The notes under the pieces are model-generated. The model searched no databases and was not told where the DNA came from. It saw only the letters and a list, made by a program, of their open reading frames with translations. Source: Accumulibacter sp. (GTDB lineage Bacteria > Pseudomonadota > Gammaproteobacteria > Burkholderiales > Rhodocyclaceae). From it: a DNA stretch of 44,347 bases. Position 1 is the first letter of the stretch; each line of letters begins with the position of its first letter. The stretch spans positions 1 through 44,347 of the forward strand of contig JAITNL010000123.1 of NCBI GenBank assembly GCA_031290495.1, written 5' to 3'. Below, piece by piece: positions 13,496 through 22,720 of this stretch. A program made the position numbers and the translations under genes.

Positions 13496-14616
13496 TTATC
13501 CTCGAATATACTCGGCAATATCTTTATCTGACTTTCGCCAAAATCCTGTCACTGTTTTTGCGGGTTCACAATACTTGCAAATCGGATGAGGCGCGGTTAA
13601 AAATTTTCGTACATCATCAAGTGTAATGAGGTCATCGAATAAATTCAACCGGTCTTCCTCGACCGGATAGATTCCGGCACCGGTTGCGTCACTGAACCGA
13701 TGGACATCAGCCGCGATTGTACACGGATACAAATTCCCATTTTTTATTTTTGCGCAAGCGAACTGCGTACAAGCGGCGAAGTTCTGTTTTGCATCGCCCC
13801 CCCCCCCCCCCGGGTAAGACTTATATATGACCAAGCGTGCGCATCTGACTTGGATTTAATCTCGATATTTACGTTGTGAAAATCCGCCAATTCTACAATT
13901 TTGCTGTATTTCAAATGAACGGGATACGCCGATACAATTATATCAATCCGATTGTTGTGACACGTTTTCCAAAATTTACTGGGCATCTTTTGCAAGAGCA
14001 AGCCATTGGTTGTCAATATAATTTTTCCTTGATACATTTCACGGCTTAAAATTAAAAATTCACTGACTTGTGGGTGGAGCAACGGTTCTCCGCCCATTAT
14101 ACCGAACCACGCCAACTGTTCGCCGACGATCCGCAGATAGCGCGCAAAAGTCAATTTGAACTCGTCGAGAACAGCAAATCTCGGTTTGGCGTGCTGGCAA
14201 AAATTCAGGCAGCCGGCGCAATTCAGGTTGCAATGGTCTACAATTTCATATTCCACAGTCAAATATATTCTCCTCTGTATCATGGTCAATAATTGTAAAT
14301 CACAACAAATGTCTGATTCATCAACGCCGAGCTGGATCGCTTGACGGATCATCTCGTCATTGAACTGCTCCGAACCGATTATCCACAATGCGCCACTGAT
14401 GCCTGATGCTTCTGAAGGAGACATAACACCCAGGTTTTGATAATTGTTGTCAACAAAAGAGACAGGTTCGTTTAATCCTGCGTCGCGGAGAGTTTTATAA
14501 ATAAGCTTTCCGACACACCCATTTCCGAAAATGAGTATTCTCGAATGAGAGTTTGTTTTTATCCTGCTTAAAATATTTTCAATAGCAGGATGAGTTTCGC
14601 GGACATTGTCTTTCAT
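13496..14616 (-). pseudogene. Radical SAM protein with N-terminal Rossmann-like module; split by a frame change at a 15-nt poly-G tract (possible phase-OFF allele)
   Basis: N-terminal ORF 13744..14616 has DHCNLNCAGCLNFC (CxxxCxxC); its continuation DAKQNFAACTQFACAKIKNGNLYPC... lies in ORF 13496..13834 in another frame. The frame changes at C15 (+ strand 13797-13811). 1121 nt total; 13 or 16 G would restore one frame. Confidence 0.85.
13797..13811. repeat. Homopolymeric C15 (+)/G15 (-) tract inside the radical SAM gene
   Basis: Direct count in the sequence: gcatcg-C15-gggtaagac. Confidence 0.95.
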
Positions 14617-14619
14617 ACG

Positions 14620-15846
14620 CTACATCCCTTTTACGTCAAAGTCCCGATAACGCAAATGATAAAAATCATCGAGCAGCTTGCTGTTGCGCATTTTCCCAAA
14701 AGAATAGTGCGCCGCAAACGTATTTTCGGAAACTATATAAGTGTAGAAATTTGTTTTTGCAAGAAAGTGAGTCGCGAAATCAGTTTCGTCATCGCCTACG
14801 CCGTTGCCTTGAAAGACGCTGAATCCGCCCATTTCCTCCCAAACCGCTTTCCGAAACAATATCGCGCCGATGGAAAATCTGTGCGGCGCAATTGAGTATG
14901 CGCGTTCGTTGCTTTGAAACTTTTTTGCTGTTTCGTCAATCGGCAGCGTATGTTCCCAGAAAAACATTGTTTCTTCAAATTTATACTCAAAATGAGTCTC
15001 GAAATCATAAAATGCTTTTCCGAATTTACTTTCGTACTCGTCCAGTAAACCGAGTTTTTCCAGGAACATTATATTGCCGTGCGGATTAACAGGAATCAAA
15101 GGGGCAACCATTCCCACGTGATACCGCGACTTTTCCGCTTCAATAAATGTTTCATGCAACTGAGAAAAATACCCGTCGCAAATAAACATATCCTCATCCA
15201 ACTTATAAATCCATTCCGCCGTATCGAACAGTTCAATTGCGATATTCTGAGCGAGGCAGCAATTGTTCGTAGAGGTCGCCAAATACGACCAGCCATTCTT
15301 CTCGCACATTTTATCCAGTTCCAAAACGTTCTTTCCCGCCGTAACCACGCACACATCAATATCTTCAGGTGCGAACACTCTGATTCGCTTGAAAACAATT
15401 TCCCACAGCATGGGCTTGTAACCCGCGAGAACCAGCAACATCTTATCGCTTTTAACGCGCCTGTCAATAAAGTTAAAGCTATCCAGGAATTTTCTGACGA
15501 CTGCCGGTTGAGTTTGATGCAAAACTATTTCGCAGCGATCTAAAATTTCAAGTGTTTCAAGCTGTGAAATAAAGGGGGCAAACAGATATGGTGATGTAAT
15601 TATTATCGTGTAATCGCCACCCATTTCCCTCAACCGAACCGGCAAGATTATCTCAATCCCTTTAACCCGCTCTCCGAAAAGAAGTGTACTGTTATCGCAT
15701 AAATAATCAACTTTCAAGCCGGTATTGAAATTCAGGAACGTTTGAGTCGCCTTCCCAGCTGGAAACACAACGACTTTATTTTCTCGATTGATTTTTGTCT
15801 GATCAAATTTGTCGCAATTAATCTTTCCGAAGTTTATCGCCATCAT
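14620..15846 (-). CDS. Glycosyltransferase-like protein with N-terminal nucleotide-binding-like module
   Basis: C-terminal half KMLLVLAGYKPMLWEIVFKRIRVFAPEDIDVCVV...AEWIYKLDEDMFICDGYF (GT-A-like DxD context); N-terminal NKVVVFPAGKATQTFLNFNTGLKVDYLCDN. Confidence 0.65.
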   Translation of the reverse strand: MMAINFGKINCDKFDQTKINRENKVVVFPAGKATQTFLNFNTGLKVDYLCDNSTLLFGERVKGIEIILPVRLREMGGDYTIIITSPYLFAPFISQLETLEILDRCEIVLHQTQPAVVRKFLDSFNFIDRRVKSDKMLLVLAGYKPMLWEIVFKRIRVFAPEDIDVCVVTAGKNVLELDKMCEKNGWSYLATSTNNCCLAQNIAIELFDTAEWIYKLDEDMFICDGYFSQLHETFIEAEKSRYHVGMVAPLIPVNPHGNIMFLEKLGLLDEYESKFGKAFYDFETHFEYKFEETMFFWEHTLPIDETAKKFQSNERAYSIAPHRFSIGAILFRKAVWEEMGGFSVFQGNGVGDDETDFATHFLAKTNFYTYIVSENTFAAHYSFGKMRNSKLLDDFYHLRYRDFDVKGM

Positions 15847-15855
15847 ATTACTCTC

Positions 15856-17232
15856 CTATCCGTCAATTACGAACGTTCCGTTGTGAAACATTTGCGCTGT
15901 CTCTGTGTGTTTAATAATATCACCGCGCTCAGGGGCGTAAACAATATAGGCGTTTCCTGTTTTCCGCGCCACTTCCACAAGTATTGCAGACGACTTCGGA
16001 AAAACAACGATGATATCGCGATCGGCAACCAGATTGAATTCAGGAAGCGTTACGCTCGAATCAATTGATTCATCCGCGTTTGCATCCCACAAATAATCAA
16101 ACTTGATATTTCTGTTTCCAAACACAGGCAATAAGCGTTTCGCAATCTTGCCCAGCGCTCCGTATCCGATAAGCCGCGGTTTCGTTGTAACAGTCGCGTT
16201 CGAAACATTATTCAGAACGATTTTATCTACTTCATTGATATAATCAAAGTAATCGCTGTTTGCAAGCAGTTCACTTGGTATTGACGGGGCGGGAGTAATC
16301 ATTACGTCAATAAACTTTGAAAAGGATTCGGCGAATGGTTTAAGATATATTTCCGCGTCTTTAATCGGGCTTGCCATTTTGTCCATTTTATTCAGATGAT
16401 AAAGAACGTCCTTTCGGTAGCCGTAATCAATCAGCTTATGGATTTTTCTTTTTTCTTTGTCCGGGATATCAGCTCTATCAATGCAATGGCGATACAAATA
16501 TGAGTAATCAGAATAATAATTCACGACCTTTTCGCAAGTATCGAAGTAATACAAATCGCTGCCATGGCGGTTGAATTTGTAAAGCGGTTCATCGATTGTT
16601 TTCAGTTTGCCGCCGCCAAGCATTAAAGGCACGGCAAACAGCGGTTCATACGTTTTTTTGCGTTCCGTGCAAAACGTTTCGATGAGTTTTGTTTTGTCAA
16701 TATAACTTTTTCGTGTCATGTAAATCCACGATGTTGTTATTTCCTGGCGAATTATGTGACGCTCCAGAAGCTGAACATTATCATTCATATTCGAGCAACT
16801 TGTCATGGGTTGCATGGCGAAAGTACCGTCATCATTTTTAACGCAGACCTGATAAGAACAACACGCCCACTCAAAATCCGCATGTTCATCAAGCCACGCC
16901 GCCATTTTGGAAACATACTCCGTATTCAGCTCATCATCAGCGTCGACAAGGCAAAAGTAATCGCCGGTCATATTGACAAGCCCTGTATGTACAGCCTTGC
17001 AACAGCCACCGTTTTCCTGGTCGATCAGTTTGACCTTGTATCCTCGCTTTTCAAATTTTGGCAAATAATTCACAATTACGTCACGCGTACCATCGGTCGA
17101 ACCATCGTTGACCAAAAGCAACTCTATATTATTCCACTCTTGCGCCAAAACGCTATCGAGCATGGCGCCGATATATTTTTCCTTGTTGTAGCATGGCACA
17201 ATCATACTGACTTTGCCCTGTGATTTGCTCAT
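15856..17232 (-). CDS. Family 2 glycosyltransferase with C-terminal Rossmann-like module
   Basis: VSMIVPCYNKEKYIGAMLDSVLAQEWNNIELLLVNDGSTDGT...FCLVDADDELN; C-terminal RLIGYGALGKIAKRLLPVFGNRNIKFDYLWDAN. Confidence 0.9.
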   Translation of the reverse strand: MSKSQGKVSMIVPCYNKEKYIGAMLDSVLAQEWNNIELLLVNDGSTDGTRDVIVNYLPKFEKRGYKVKLIDQENGGCCKAVHTGLVNMTGDYFCLVDADDELNTEYVSKMAAWLDEHADFEWACCSYQVCVKNDDGTFAMQPMTSCSNMNDNVQLLERHIIRQEITTSWIYMTRKSYIDKTKLIETFCTERKKTYEPLFAVPLMLGGGKLKTIDEPLYKFNRHGSDLYYFDTCEKVVNYYSDYSYLYRHCIDRADIPDKEKRKIHKLIDYGYRKDVLYHLNKMDKMASPIKDAEIYLKPFAESFSKFIDVMITPAPSIPSELLANSDYFDYINEVDKIVLNNVSNATVTTKPRLIGYGALGKIAKRLLPVFGNRNIKFDYLWDANADESIDSSVTLPEFNLVADRDIIVVFPKSSAILVEVARKTGNAYIVYAPERGDIIKHTETAQMFHNGTFVIDG

Positions 17233-18167
17233 TGCTTTTGCTTCCCCTTAAACTCACTGACAAACAGATCGTCCAAAAATACAAAATAATCGGTAATGCC
17301 CATTTCTTCCAGTTGTTGACCGATTTCCCTGTGCCAAATACTGGCAACAATAAGTCTGCTGTTTTCATCAATCAGTTTCGGGATTTCTACGGGATTGCGA
17401 ATCGTCATGCCGAACGCTTCCGTCTCCCACTTGTTCTTGTCGTTATCAAACATACATGCTACATTTTTGCCTTGACCGAAATCACGAAGCCAAATTCTCG
17501 CGCTGTCCGCCGCGCCGAAAAGATAGATTTTTTTATTTTGTGATCCACTTAACCAACCTGTATAGCGATTGATATACACCGAATAATCGCAATCCGTATC
17601 GTAAAACCAATAATGCGGATGAATAGTTTCCGCGCCCGAAGGCCAGTTCCAATAACCGTAAAGCATGCCCAAAACCTTGCGATAAGCGATTGGGGCATTA
17701 ATTTCAAGATGTTCAAACTTGATCTTTTGCGGTGTACCGAAATAATCTTTATGCACAGTATTGTTTTGTAACAGGTAATACCCTGAATCCTCAATCTCGT
17801 CAAGCGGCAGAACGTCAATACAAATTCCTTGGTGTCCACCGCACTTGATTGTGTCAAACAGGTTTTTTTCGAACGCCGTCGTCCCATTTTTGCGCAATTT
17901 AATTGTATGAGAACGCCCGGCATCAAGTGGCGTTTGCATAAAGTATGGTTCGCCGAACCATTCTTTATGCGACAATAGCTTGTTGTAACTTTTGGTCGGC
18001 ATAGCCACGTCTATGTCGTCGTCCCAAATCAAAAAACCGTTTTCCCGAACCGCGCCTAAAAGTGTTCCGCAAACCGCATACCACGTCAGGCTTTCGCGTT
18101 CGCACACATTGATAAACTGTTCCAGCAGTTCCAATTCAATCTCGCGCAACTTCTCCAATTTAGCCAT
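17229..18167 (-). CDS. LicD family phosphotransferase with C-terminal Rossmann-like module
   Basis: WYAVCGTLLGAVRENGFLIWDDDIDVAMP is the LicD motif; C-terminal IYLFGAADSARIWLRDFGQGKNVACMFDND. Confidence 0.92.
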   Translation of the reverse strand: MAKLEKLREIELELLEQFINVCERESLTWYAVCGTLLGAVRENGFLIWDDDIDVAMPTKSYNKLLSHKEWFGEPYFMQTPLDAGRSHTIKLRKNGTTAFEKNLFDTIKCGGHQGICIDVLPLDEIEDSGYYLLQNNTVHKDYFGTPQKIKFEHLEINAPIAYRKVLGMLYGYWNWPSGAETIHPHYWFYDTDCDYSVYINRYTGWLSGSQNKKIYLFGAADSARIWLRDFGQGKNVACMFDNDKNKWETEAFGMTIRNPVEIPKLIDENSRLIVASIWHREIGQQLEEMGITDYFVFLDDLFVSEFKGKQKQ

Positions 18168-19872
18168 TTATAACCTCATCGATCGTCATTACGGGACAAC
18201 TTATAATGGATTTAATTTCGTCCGCTATCTCGTTCGCGCCTTTTAACGGCGTAACGATTATAACATCGGGGGTTTCGCTCATTTCTTCAACCGAAGCCAC
18301 AAGCGGTATTCCGCGCACTATCGGCATCGACTTATCAATTACGCAAGTGACATCCGTGTCGTTAAGTTCCAAAACCAACCGCAGCATCTGTCCTCTCGCG
18401 CCGTATCCGTAAATGGCGGAACGTTTTATTTGCCTTGATCTAAGCGCAACAGCGACTACACACATCTTGTTGTATCTCGCACGTTCCGCCGCGCGCTCCG
18501 CCGCGCGCTCCGCCGCGCGCTCCGCCGCGCGCTCCGCCTGCTCCTGCATACGCAGCCAGGCGCGGTCTGTAAAACGCTCAACCGGTTTCGTGGCTTCCTT
18601 GTTAAAAACAAACTCTATCGTTTGTTTATCCGCCATCCCGGCTAATTGATCCCAGTCTTTTTCCAAATCATATCTCTGTTTAAGTGCCGCGACCCATTCC
18701 TCTGTTTTATCGCAATTCTTAAACGCAAAAGAATATAAAAGCGCGTGAATTGCCCGAACAAGCGCCATGCGGTAATCCACTCCGGCCCATGCGTATTCCT
18801 GATCAAAAAAGATTAATTTCCCGTTTCTTTCATCATAAAAGCAGTTTGCGGGAACCATCTCCCAGAAACATTTACCGCTGTTTGCTGTCTTGGTAATTTC
18901 ATCGTTGATTTTATCAAACAAATAGAATAATATCTTCTCGTCAAGGGTGTGTTCCGAAAGCTTTCTTGTCATCCAGTCCCATAATGTCGGAAGCGCAATT
19001 CGCGCCATTGTGAGTTTCCCGTCACTCAGTTCAACCGGCAAGACGTTCACGCCGAATGAACAAAGCGCCTTGTGATTTTCAAAGGTTTGCGCAAGCTGTT
19101 CTTTGCCTTCGGAATATATTGCGATTTTCTCTGCCGTTTGGTCATTGCGCACTGTAGTGACAAACGCCTTTTCACGCTCTCGATATACGGTTATTGCGGC
19201 ATAATCCACTTCACATGATTCATCGCTCGAAGAAACACACGCTTCGACCAAATAAGAGTTACACAAAAAAGGGAAAGCGCCGCCGCGAATAACCTCTTGC
19301 CAAAGTCCGCGTTCATCAAACTGCTTCGTATAATCGTCTGCAATATATTCGTGTCCGCGATGGTTCAGAAACTCATTGGGCAAGCAGCTTTCTGAATAAA
19401 TTTCCCGTGTGAAATAATGATCAGTAAATGGATAATACCATTTTTGCGCAGCGAACCCCGCCTGTTTCAATCGAATCCCGACTTCTTTCCTGCTCTCGCC
19501 CGCCCAGAAGGTATACTCCGCACCCGTTCGCGGATTGCGCTTTCCAGAGAAGTATTGCAAGCCATACGGATTTGCAAACGCCAGTAACAAACGCCCGCGT
19601 TCGTTCAGATATGAATAATATTTACTCAACAGGTCAACTGTAATCTCACCGGAGTCAACCGCGACCACATAGTCAAATTTCTCACTTCCGGCATATTCAC
19701 CGGCAAACGAAATAACACGCCCGCACCTGTTTTGCAACATCCCTGAAAGCGCTTCGCCGCTCTGCTCAAGCGCGGATGAATCCTCAGCAAACGGATACCA
19801 ATTCAAAACGCCGTTTCGCATGGGCGTGGTTTTATGGAAATCATATAAGGATGTGGGTTCTAAATGTGACAT
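18160..19872 (-). CDS. Multidomain protein: SAM-methyltransferase-like N-terminus, kinase-like central domain, AAER coiled-coil repeat, C-terminal Rossmann-like module
   Basis: FDYVVAVDSGEITVDLLSKYYSYLNERGRLLLAFANPYGL (methyltransferase-like); EMVPANCFYDERNGKLIFFDQEYAWAG (resembles the PxNxxx...xDxE pattern of APH/choline-kinase-like folds); ERAAERAAERAAERAAERAR; SAIYGYGARGQMLRLVLELNDTDVTCVID. Confidence 0.6.
   Translation of the reverse strand: MSHLEPTSLYDFHKTTPMRNGVLNWYPFAEDSSALEQSGEALSGMLQNRCGRVISFAGEYAGSEKFDYVVAVDSGEITVDLLSKYYSYLNERGRLLLAFANPYGLQYFSGKRNPRTGAEYTFWAGESRKEVGIRLKQAGFAAQKWYYPFTDHYFTREIYSESCLPNEFLNHRGHEYIADDYTKQFDERGLWQEVIRGGAFPFLCNSYLVEACVSSSDESCEVDYAAITVYREREKAFVTTVRNDQTAEKIAIYSEGKEQLAQTFENHKALCSFGVNVLPVELSDGKLTMARIALPTLWDWMTRKLSEHTLDEKILFYLFDKINDEITKTANSGKCFWEMVPANCFYDERNGKLIFFDQEYAWAGVDYRMALVRAIHALLYSFAFKNCDKTEEWVAALKQRYDLEKDWDQLAGMADKQTIEFVFNKEATKPVERFTDRAWLRMQEQAERAAERAAERAAERAAERARYNKMCVVAVALRSRQIKRSAIYGYGARGQMLRLVLELNDTDVTCVIDKSMPIVRGIPLVASVEEMSETPDVIIVTPLKGANEIADEIKSIISCPVMTIDEVING
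18485..18538. repeat. 12-bp tandem repeat (TCCGCCGCGCGC), 4 perfect copies plus 6 nt, in frame (AAER units)
   Basis: Read directly: tccgccgcgcgc x4 then tccgcc. Confidence 0.95.
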
Positions 19873-20994
19873 AAATCCTCATGTTTTCTTAACGAATATA
19901 AAACAGTATCAAGCATATACCGCTCTCCGGAAACGACGTAATTGTGATGCCGCAAAAAGTATTTGTTTTCAGGATGCAATTGCCAAAGATACAACGTAAT
20001 CTCAACAATATCTTCAGGTTTGTGATATAAGCATATCGCGAGCTTTGGGTTATCTCTCAGTAAAACTTTTTCCGCGCCTTTTAACGCTTCAAGTTCAGCA
20101 CCTTCGACATCCATCTTTATAAACGTGACCCTGTCCGCGCCGACTGTATTATCAATCGTGGCTGTGCAGACAATTTCTTCTCCTTGGCTATCAATTCGCG
20201 CTCCACCTGGATCAAATGTGCCTTCTTCTTCTAACTTCGCAAAGCGAAGCTCTGTTTCTTCGCTCCACACTGCTTTTTGAACCACGTGCAGACGCTCCAC
20301 GCCCTGTAAATCGGCAATAACACGTTTATAACTGTTAGGACTTGGCTCAAAACCGTATATTTTTTTGTAGTCACCGCCGCAAAACGAAATAAATTGTTTG
20401 ACAGAACCACCGCTTAACATACCGCAGTCTACATAAACCTCGCCTTTTTCAGGTAACATCGGCTCGCTGAAGTATTCCCTTGTGTGAATATAATTCGTAC
20501 ATCTATATGCGAATCCCGGTAAAAACAAACGTTTTTCACTAATTCCCCATGTCAGTAATTCAGAACAAATCTCCTCATAATAGGCAACATTTGAGATTAA
20601 AACATTACAGTCTTTATATTTCGCCCCAAGAAGTTCACGCGGCGCTATCGTTTGGAGTCCAAGACATTCATTCGGTTTTTCTTTTGCAAATCTCTTATCG
20701 CATACGGCTATTGGCTCTCCGCCATGTTTTTTCAAAAGCTCCAAGCACTCAGGCAGTGCGCGTCCAGCGCCATATAAAATTACCCCCCCCCCCCCCCACA
20801 CACCCCGCATATTCAATACTTAAAATCCGTTTCGAGGGATGAAAAAGCGCGTTTACTTCCATTGTCATTTCTTTCAAATATTTCAAGTCGCCCGTAAAAA
20901 GGTACAAAAGTCTTTTCCGAAAGATGTATCTTGATTCTTCGTCTGCCAAATTGTTATAAAAGTCATTTAACAGACCATATTCCTGTTTAGTCAT
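19860..20994 (-). pseudogene. FkbM family methyltransferase with N-terminal Rossmann-like module; split by a frame change at a 15-nt poly-G tract (possible phase-OFF allele)
   Basis: 5' part MTKQEYGLLNDFYNNLADEESRYIFRK...EYAGCV starts at 20994 and ends out of frame after the tract; downstream frame (ORF 19860..20816) has VILYGAGRALPECLELLKKHGGEPIAVCDKR and FkbM motifs (VYVDCGMLSGGS, YGFEPSPNSYKRV, FIKMDVEGAELEALKGA). 1135 nt; 14 or 17 G would restore one frame. Confidence 0.85.
20783..20797. repeat. Homopolymeric C15 (+)/G15 (-) tract inside the FkbM gene
   Basis: Direct count: aaaatta-C15-acacaccccgc. Confidence 0.95.
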
Positions 20995-21718
20995 TGCCCA
21001 ACTCCTTATGCCTTTCCAAATCATTTACAAACACTGCGTCAACGCCAAATGATTTCGCCTTGTTAAAATCATCGTCAGAATCAACAGTCCACGTTCTTAC
21101 CACAATGCCGATGGATTTGCACTTGTCAACATAACCCGGATAATCAAGTTGCCTGATGTTTGGGTGAACCCCATCTATCCCGGCTTTTTTACACAGCGCC
21201 GGGGAAACCAATATCCCGCCGCCGCACAGCAAGGCTGTTTTGGCTGTGCTGTCGATTCGCTTTACTTTTTCAACCGTGCAATGGTTGAACGACGACCAGA
21301 TAATCCTGTCAGCCAGGCTGTATTTACCCACCAGTTCAACACATTTTTGCTCTAACCCTTCATAAAAATGCACACCTGTTTTGAGTTCGATATTTATATC
21401 GATTCCTGACGGCTTCAACAATTCCAAAACCTCGTCAAGCGTTGGAATTGCCATGAATTTCGGTTCACTGATTCCACGTTTGTTAAAGTTGAAGTTTTTT
21501 AAGTCGCATAGTGTGTAATCCCGCACAAAACCTGAAGCATCGCTTGTTCTGTCCAATGTTTCATCGTGAATTACCACTACTTCGCCATCTTTTGTCAGTT
21601 GAACATCAAATTCAACGCCATCCGCGCCAAGTTCGATCGCCTTGGCGAAACCCGGAAGCGTATTTTCCGGCATCTGGCGATACGCGCCACGGTGTCCCCA
21701 AATCTGCATTACACCCAT
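20987..21718 (-). CDS. Glycerophosphodiester phosphodiesterase family protein
   Basis: IWGHRGAYRQMPENTLPGFAKAIELGADGVEFDVQLTKDGEVVVIHDETLDRTS. Confidence 0.95.
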   Translation of the reverse strand: MGVMQIWGHRGAYRQMPENTLPGFAKAIELGADGVEFDVQLTKDGEVVVIHDETLDRTSDASGFVRDYTLCDLKNFNFNKRGISEPKFMAIPTLDEVLELLKPSGIDINIELKTGVHFYEGLEQKCVELVGKYSLADRIIWSSFNHCTVEKVKRIDSTAKTALLCGGGILVSPALCKKAGIDGVHPNIRQLDYPGYVDKCKSIGIVVRTWTVDSDDDFNKAKSFGVDAVFVNDLERHKELGND

Positions 21719-22686
21719 GCCGCCTTTCCATTGCGCACAATGCGGTCGTTACCCGCGCCAAATCTGATAAAATCAAGTTTCCTGATTTTCGTGTCAATAA
21801 GCAAAACATCCCAACATTCCTGCGTTCTGTCTCCCAGCGCGCGGCACGGTACAACCGCGCCATGTGGTTTATGCTCAAGAAAACACTCGCATTTTGAGCA
21901 ATTTATCGACACAATCGGAAACTTGCCGTTAGATAAATCATTGAACAGCAAATCGCAGTGATTATGTCCATTGATGAAAGCCAGAATATTATCCGCGTAC
22001 CTGTCCAGAATCGACATCAGACTCACGCGCCCGCGAATATCCTTTACCCACGCCTGCAAGCGCACCAGCGGCGTCAAGTGTGAAAACACAATCGCGTTGT
22101 AATCTTGCGGCATAAGGCTCAACACCGAATCAAGCCAATGAATGCAGCAGTCGCAAAAACCGTATCGCGATGATTCTTTGGGGTCAAAAGAATCCATGAA
22201 AATCAGGCGCAATTTTTGCTCATTATAATCTTCATAAAACCGTGGTTTTTTCGGATATACAATTTCGGTGTTACCCTTGAAATAGTTGTAATCGTGATTG
22301 CCGGGGACTATGTAAACAGGAACCCCCAGAGAGTTCATGTCACCTGTAACCCTGCCGGAAAACTCTTTTGTTTTCACCGCGGTCAACATTCCATCAGTTA
22401 AATCACCCAAGTGTATTACGCCGTCAAAGTTAACAAATTCATGCGTTTTCCGCAGACTGTATGCGGTATCTTCCCAGGTGCCGTTTATAACATAATGGGT
22501 GTCGGCGAGTAACGCAAACTTGAGTATACCGTTTTTATCAATTTTGTTTACACGTTCGTTTACAGTAATACACTCGCCGTCAATCCATCCTGATGGCATT
22601 GGTTCTGTTCGCCACGGTTCCCACTCCTGATCCGGCGCGTAATCGTAGGTGTATATCCATTGGTGGTTGTGTTTCTGGTTTGTCAT
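21709..22686 (-). CDS. Calcineurin-like metallophosphoesterase
   Basis: KFALLADTHYVINGT, VIHLGDLTDG, VPGNHDYN, INGHNHCD motifs. Confidence 0.9.
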   Translation of the reverse strand: MTNQKHNHQWIYTYDYAPDQEWEPWRTEPMPSGWIDGECITVNERVNKIDKNGILKFALLADTHYVINGTWEDTAYSLRKTHEFVNFDGVIHLGDLTDGMLTAVKTKEFSGRVTGDMNSLGVPVYIVPGNHDYNYFKGNTEIVYPKKPRFYEDYNEQKLRLIFMDSFDPKESSRYGFCDCCIHWLDSVLSLMPQDYNAIVFSHLTPLVRLQAWVKDIRGRVSLMSILDRYADNILAFINGHNHCDLLFNDLSNGKFPIVSINCSKCECFLEHKPHGAVVPCRALGDRTQECWDVLLIDTKIRKLDFIRFGAGNDRIVRNGKAAWV

Positions 22687-22720
22687 TTACGATAAATACC
22701 CCTTGTATGATGTTTCCGTC

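Noticed and set aside
13496-14616. Simple decay (ordinary pseudogene) of the radical SAM gene
   Set aside because: Both halves are otherwise intact and the only lesion is at a slippage-prone G15 tract; a homopolymer sequencing error remains possible and is listed as a refuting outcome.
18413-18649. Plus-strand ORF with SAARSAARSAAR repeat
   Set aside because: Antisense reading of the 12-bp repeat in the 570-aa protein gene.
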